Source: Firmicutes bacterium ZCTH02-B6
GTDB taxonomy: Bacteria; Bacillota; Limnochordia; Limnochordales; ZCTH02-B6
DNA: 6,094 bases
Direction of reading: 5' to 3'
Assembly (NCBI GenBank): GCA_002159155.1
Contig: LZRQ01000198.1
Coordinates: forward strand, 1 to 6,094
The notes under the pieces are model-generated. The model worked only from the letters and a program-made list of their open reading frames with translations. It searched no databases and had not been told where the DNA came from. Position numbers and translations under genes: made by a program. This document shows positions 5,894-6,094 of the stretch, in pieces; the stretch's first letter is position 1; each line of letters begins with the position of its first letter.

Positions 5894-6094
5894 TCAGGGA
5901 CGCCGCTTCTCCCCGAGGGCCATCGCCTTGTCGATTCGCCGTTTGTGCCGCTCGTCGCCGGAGAACGGCGTGGACAGCCAGATTTTCACGATTTCGGCGG
6001 CCAGGCCCGGGCCGATCACCCGCTCGCCCATGGCCAGCACGTTGCTGTCGTTGTGTTCGCGCGTCGCTTTCGCCGAAAACGTGTCGTGCACGAG
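5894..6094 (-). CDS. rpiB: Ribose-5-phosphate isomerase B, C-terminal part (cut by right edge)
   Basis: This is the last 66 codons of RpiB (EC 5.3.1.6), which interconverts ribose 5-phosphate and ribulose 5-phosphate in the pentose phosphate pathway. The frame is open to the right edge. The first readable residues, LVHDTFSAKATREHNDSNVLAMGERVIG, are the conserved RpiB block whose Arg/His/Asn/Asp residues line the phosphate and active site. The GTG near 6091 is the internal valine of LVHD, not a start. The full protein is normally about 145-150 aa, so roughly 80 residues lie outside the window. The end (IWLSTPFSGDERHKRRIDKAMALGEKRRP) is of ordinary family length. The gene is the upstream partner of ywlG, as ywlF is in B. 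subtilis, with a 56-base gap and no terminator, so the two are likely co-transcribed. Confidence 0.95.
   Translation of the reverse strand, partial: LVHDTFSAKATREHNDSNVLAMGERVIGPGLAAEIVKIWLSTPFSGDERHKRRIDKAMALGEKRRP

Noticed and set aside
1..6094. CRISPR array, insertion sequence, toxin-antitoxin or defence genes
   Set aside because: I saw no regularly spaced repeats, terminal inverted repeats, transposase motifs or small paired genes. All substantial coding space is taken by housekeeping and transporter genes.

Overview
The window is GC-rich, gene-dense bacterial chromosome and reads as a high-GC member of the Bacillota. The gene order rpiB - ywlG - glyA matches the Bacillus subtilis ywlF-ywlG-glyA block. 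Shine-Dalgarno sites are strong and purine-rich, serS starts with GTG, and the tRNA carries an encoded CCA. The protein sequences look like those of thermophilic or compost-type Bacillota (Symbiobacterium/Calditerricola/Paenibacillaceae-like), but the genus cannot be fixed from this window alone.

Layout, right to left along the minus strand, which carries every protein gene: the 3' end of rpiB (ribose-5-phosphate isomerase B, cut by the right edge); ywlG (TIGR01440/DUF436 family) with an unusual repeat-bearing N-terminal extension; a gap of about 100 bases with a possible terminator; glyA (serine hydroxymethyltransferase, complete); a 12-helix-type major facilitator transporter; a short leader with a candidate promoter and hairpins; and serS (seryl-tRNA synthetase, complete, GTG start). 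A strong bidirectional terminator follows. On its other side, on the plus strand, lies a class II tRNA-Ser(UGA) gene with its own promoter. At the far left is the 5' end of a second, different MFS transporter, divergent from the tRNA and cut by the left edge.

Functionally this is mostly housekeeping with a serine theme. GlyA interconverts serine and glycine while charging tetrahydrofolate with one-carbon units, SerRS charges serine, and its cognate tRNA lies tail-to-tail with it. The MFS gene sits between glyA and serS, and no upp gene follows glyA as it does in B. subtilis. I find no defence system, mobile element or CRISPR array. The most notable signal is a codon-usage break between glyA and ywlG: Glu and Lys codons are mostly GAG/AAG on one side and mostly GAA/AAA on the other. 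This suggests different ancestry, different expression bias or an assembly join. The ywlG N-terminal extension and the possible competing hairpins in the serS leader are secondary points of interest.
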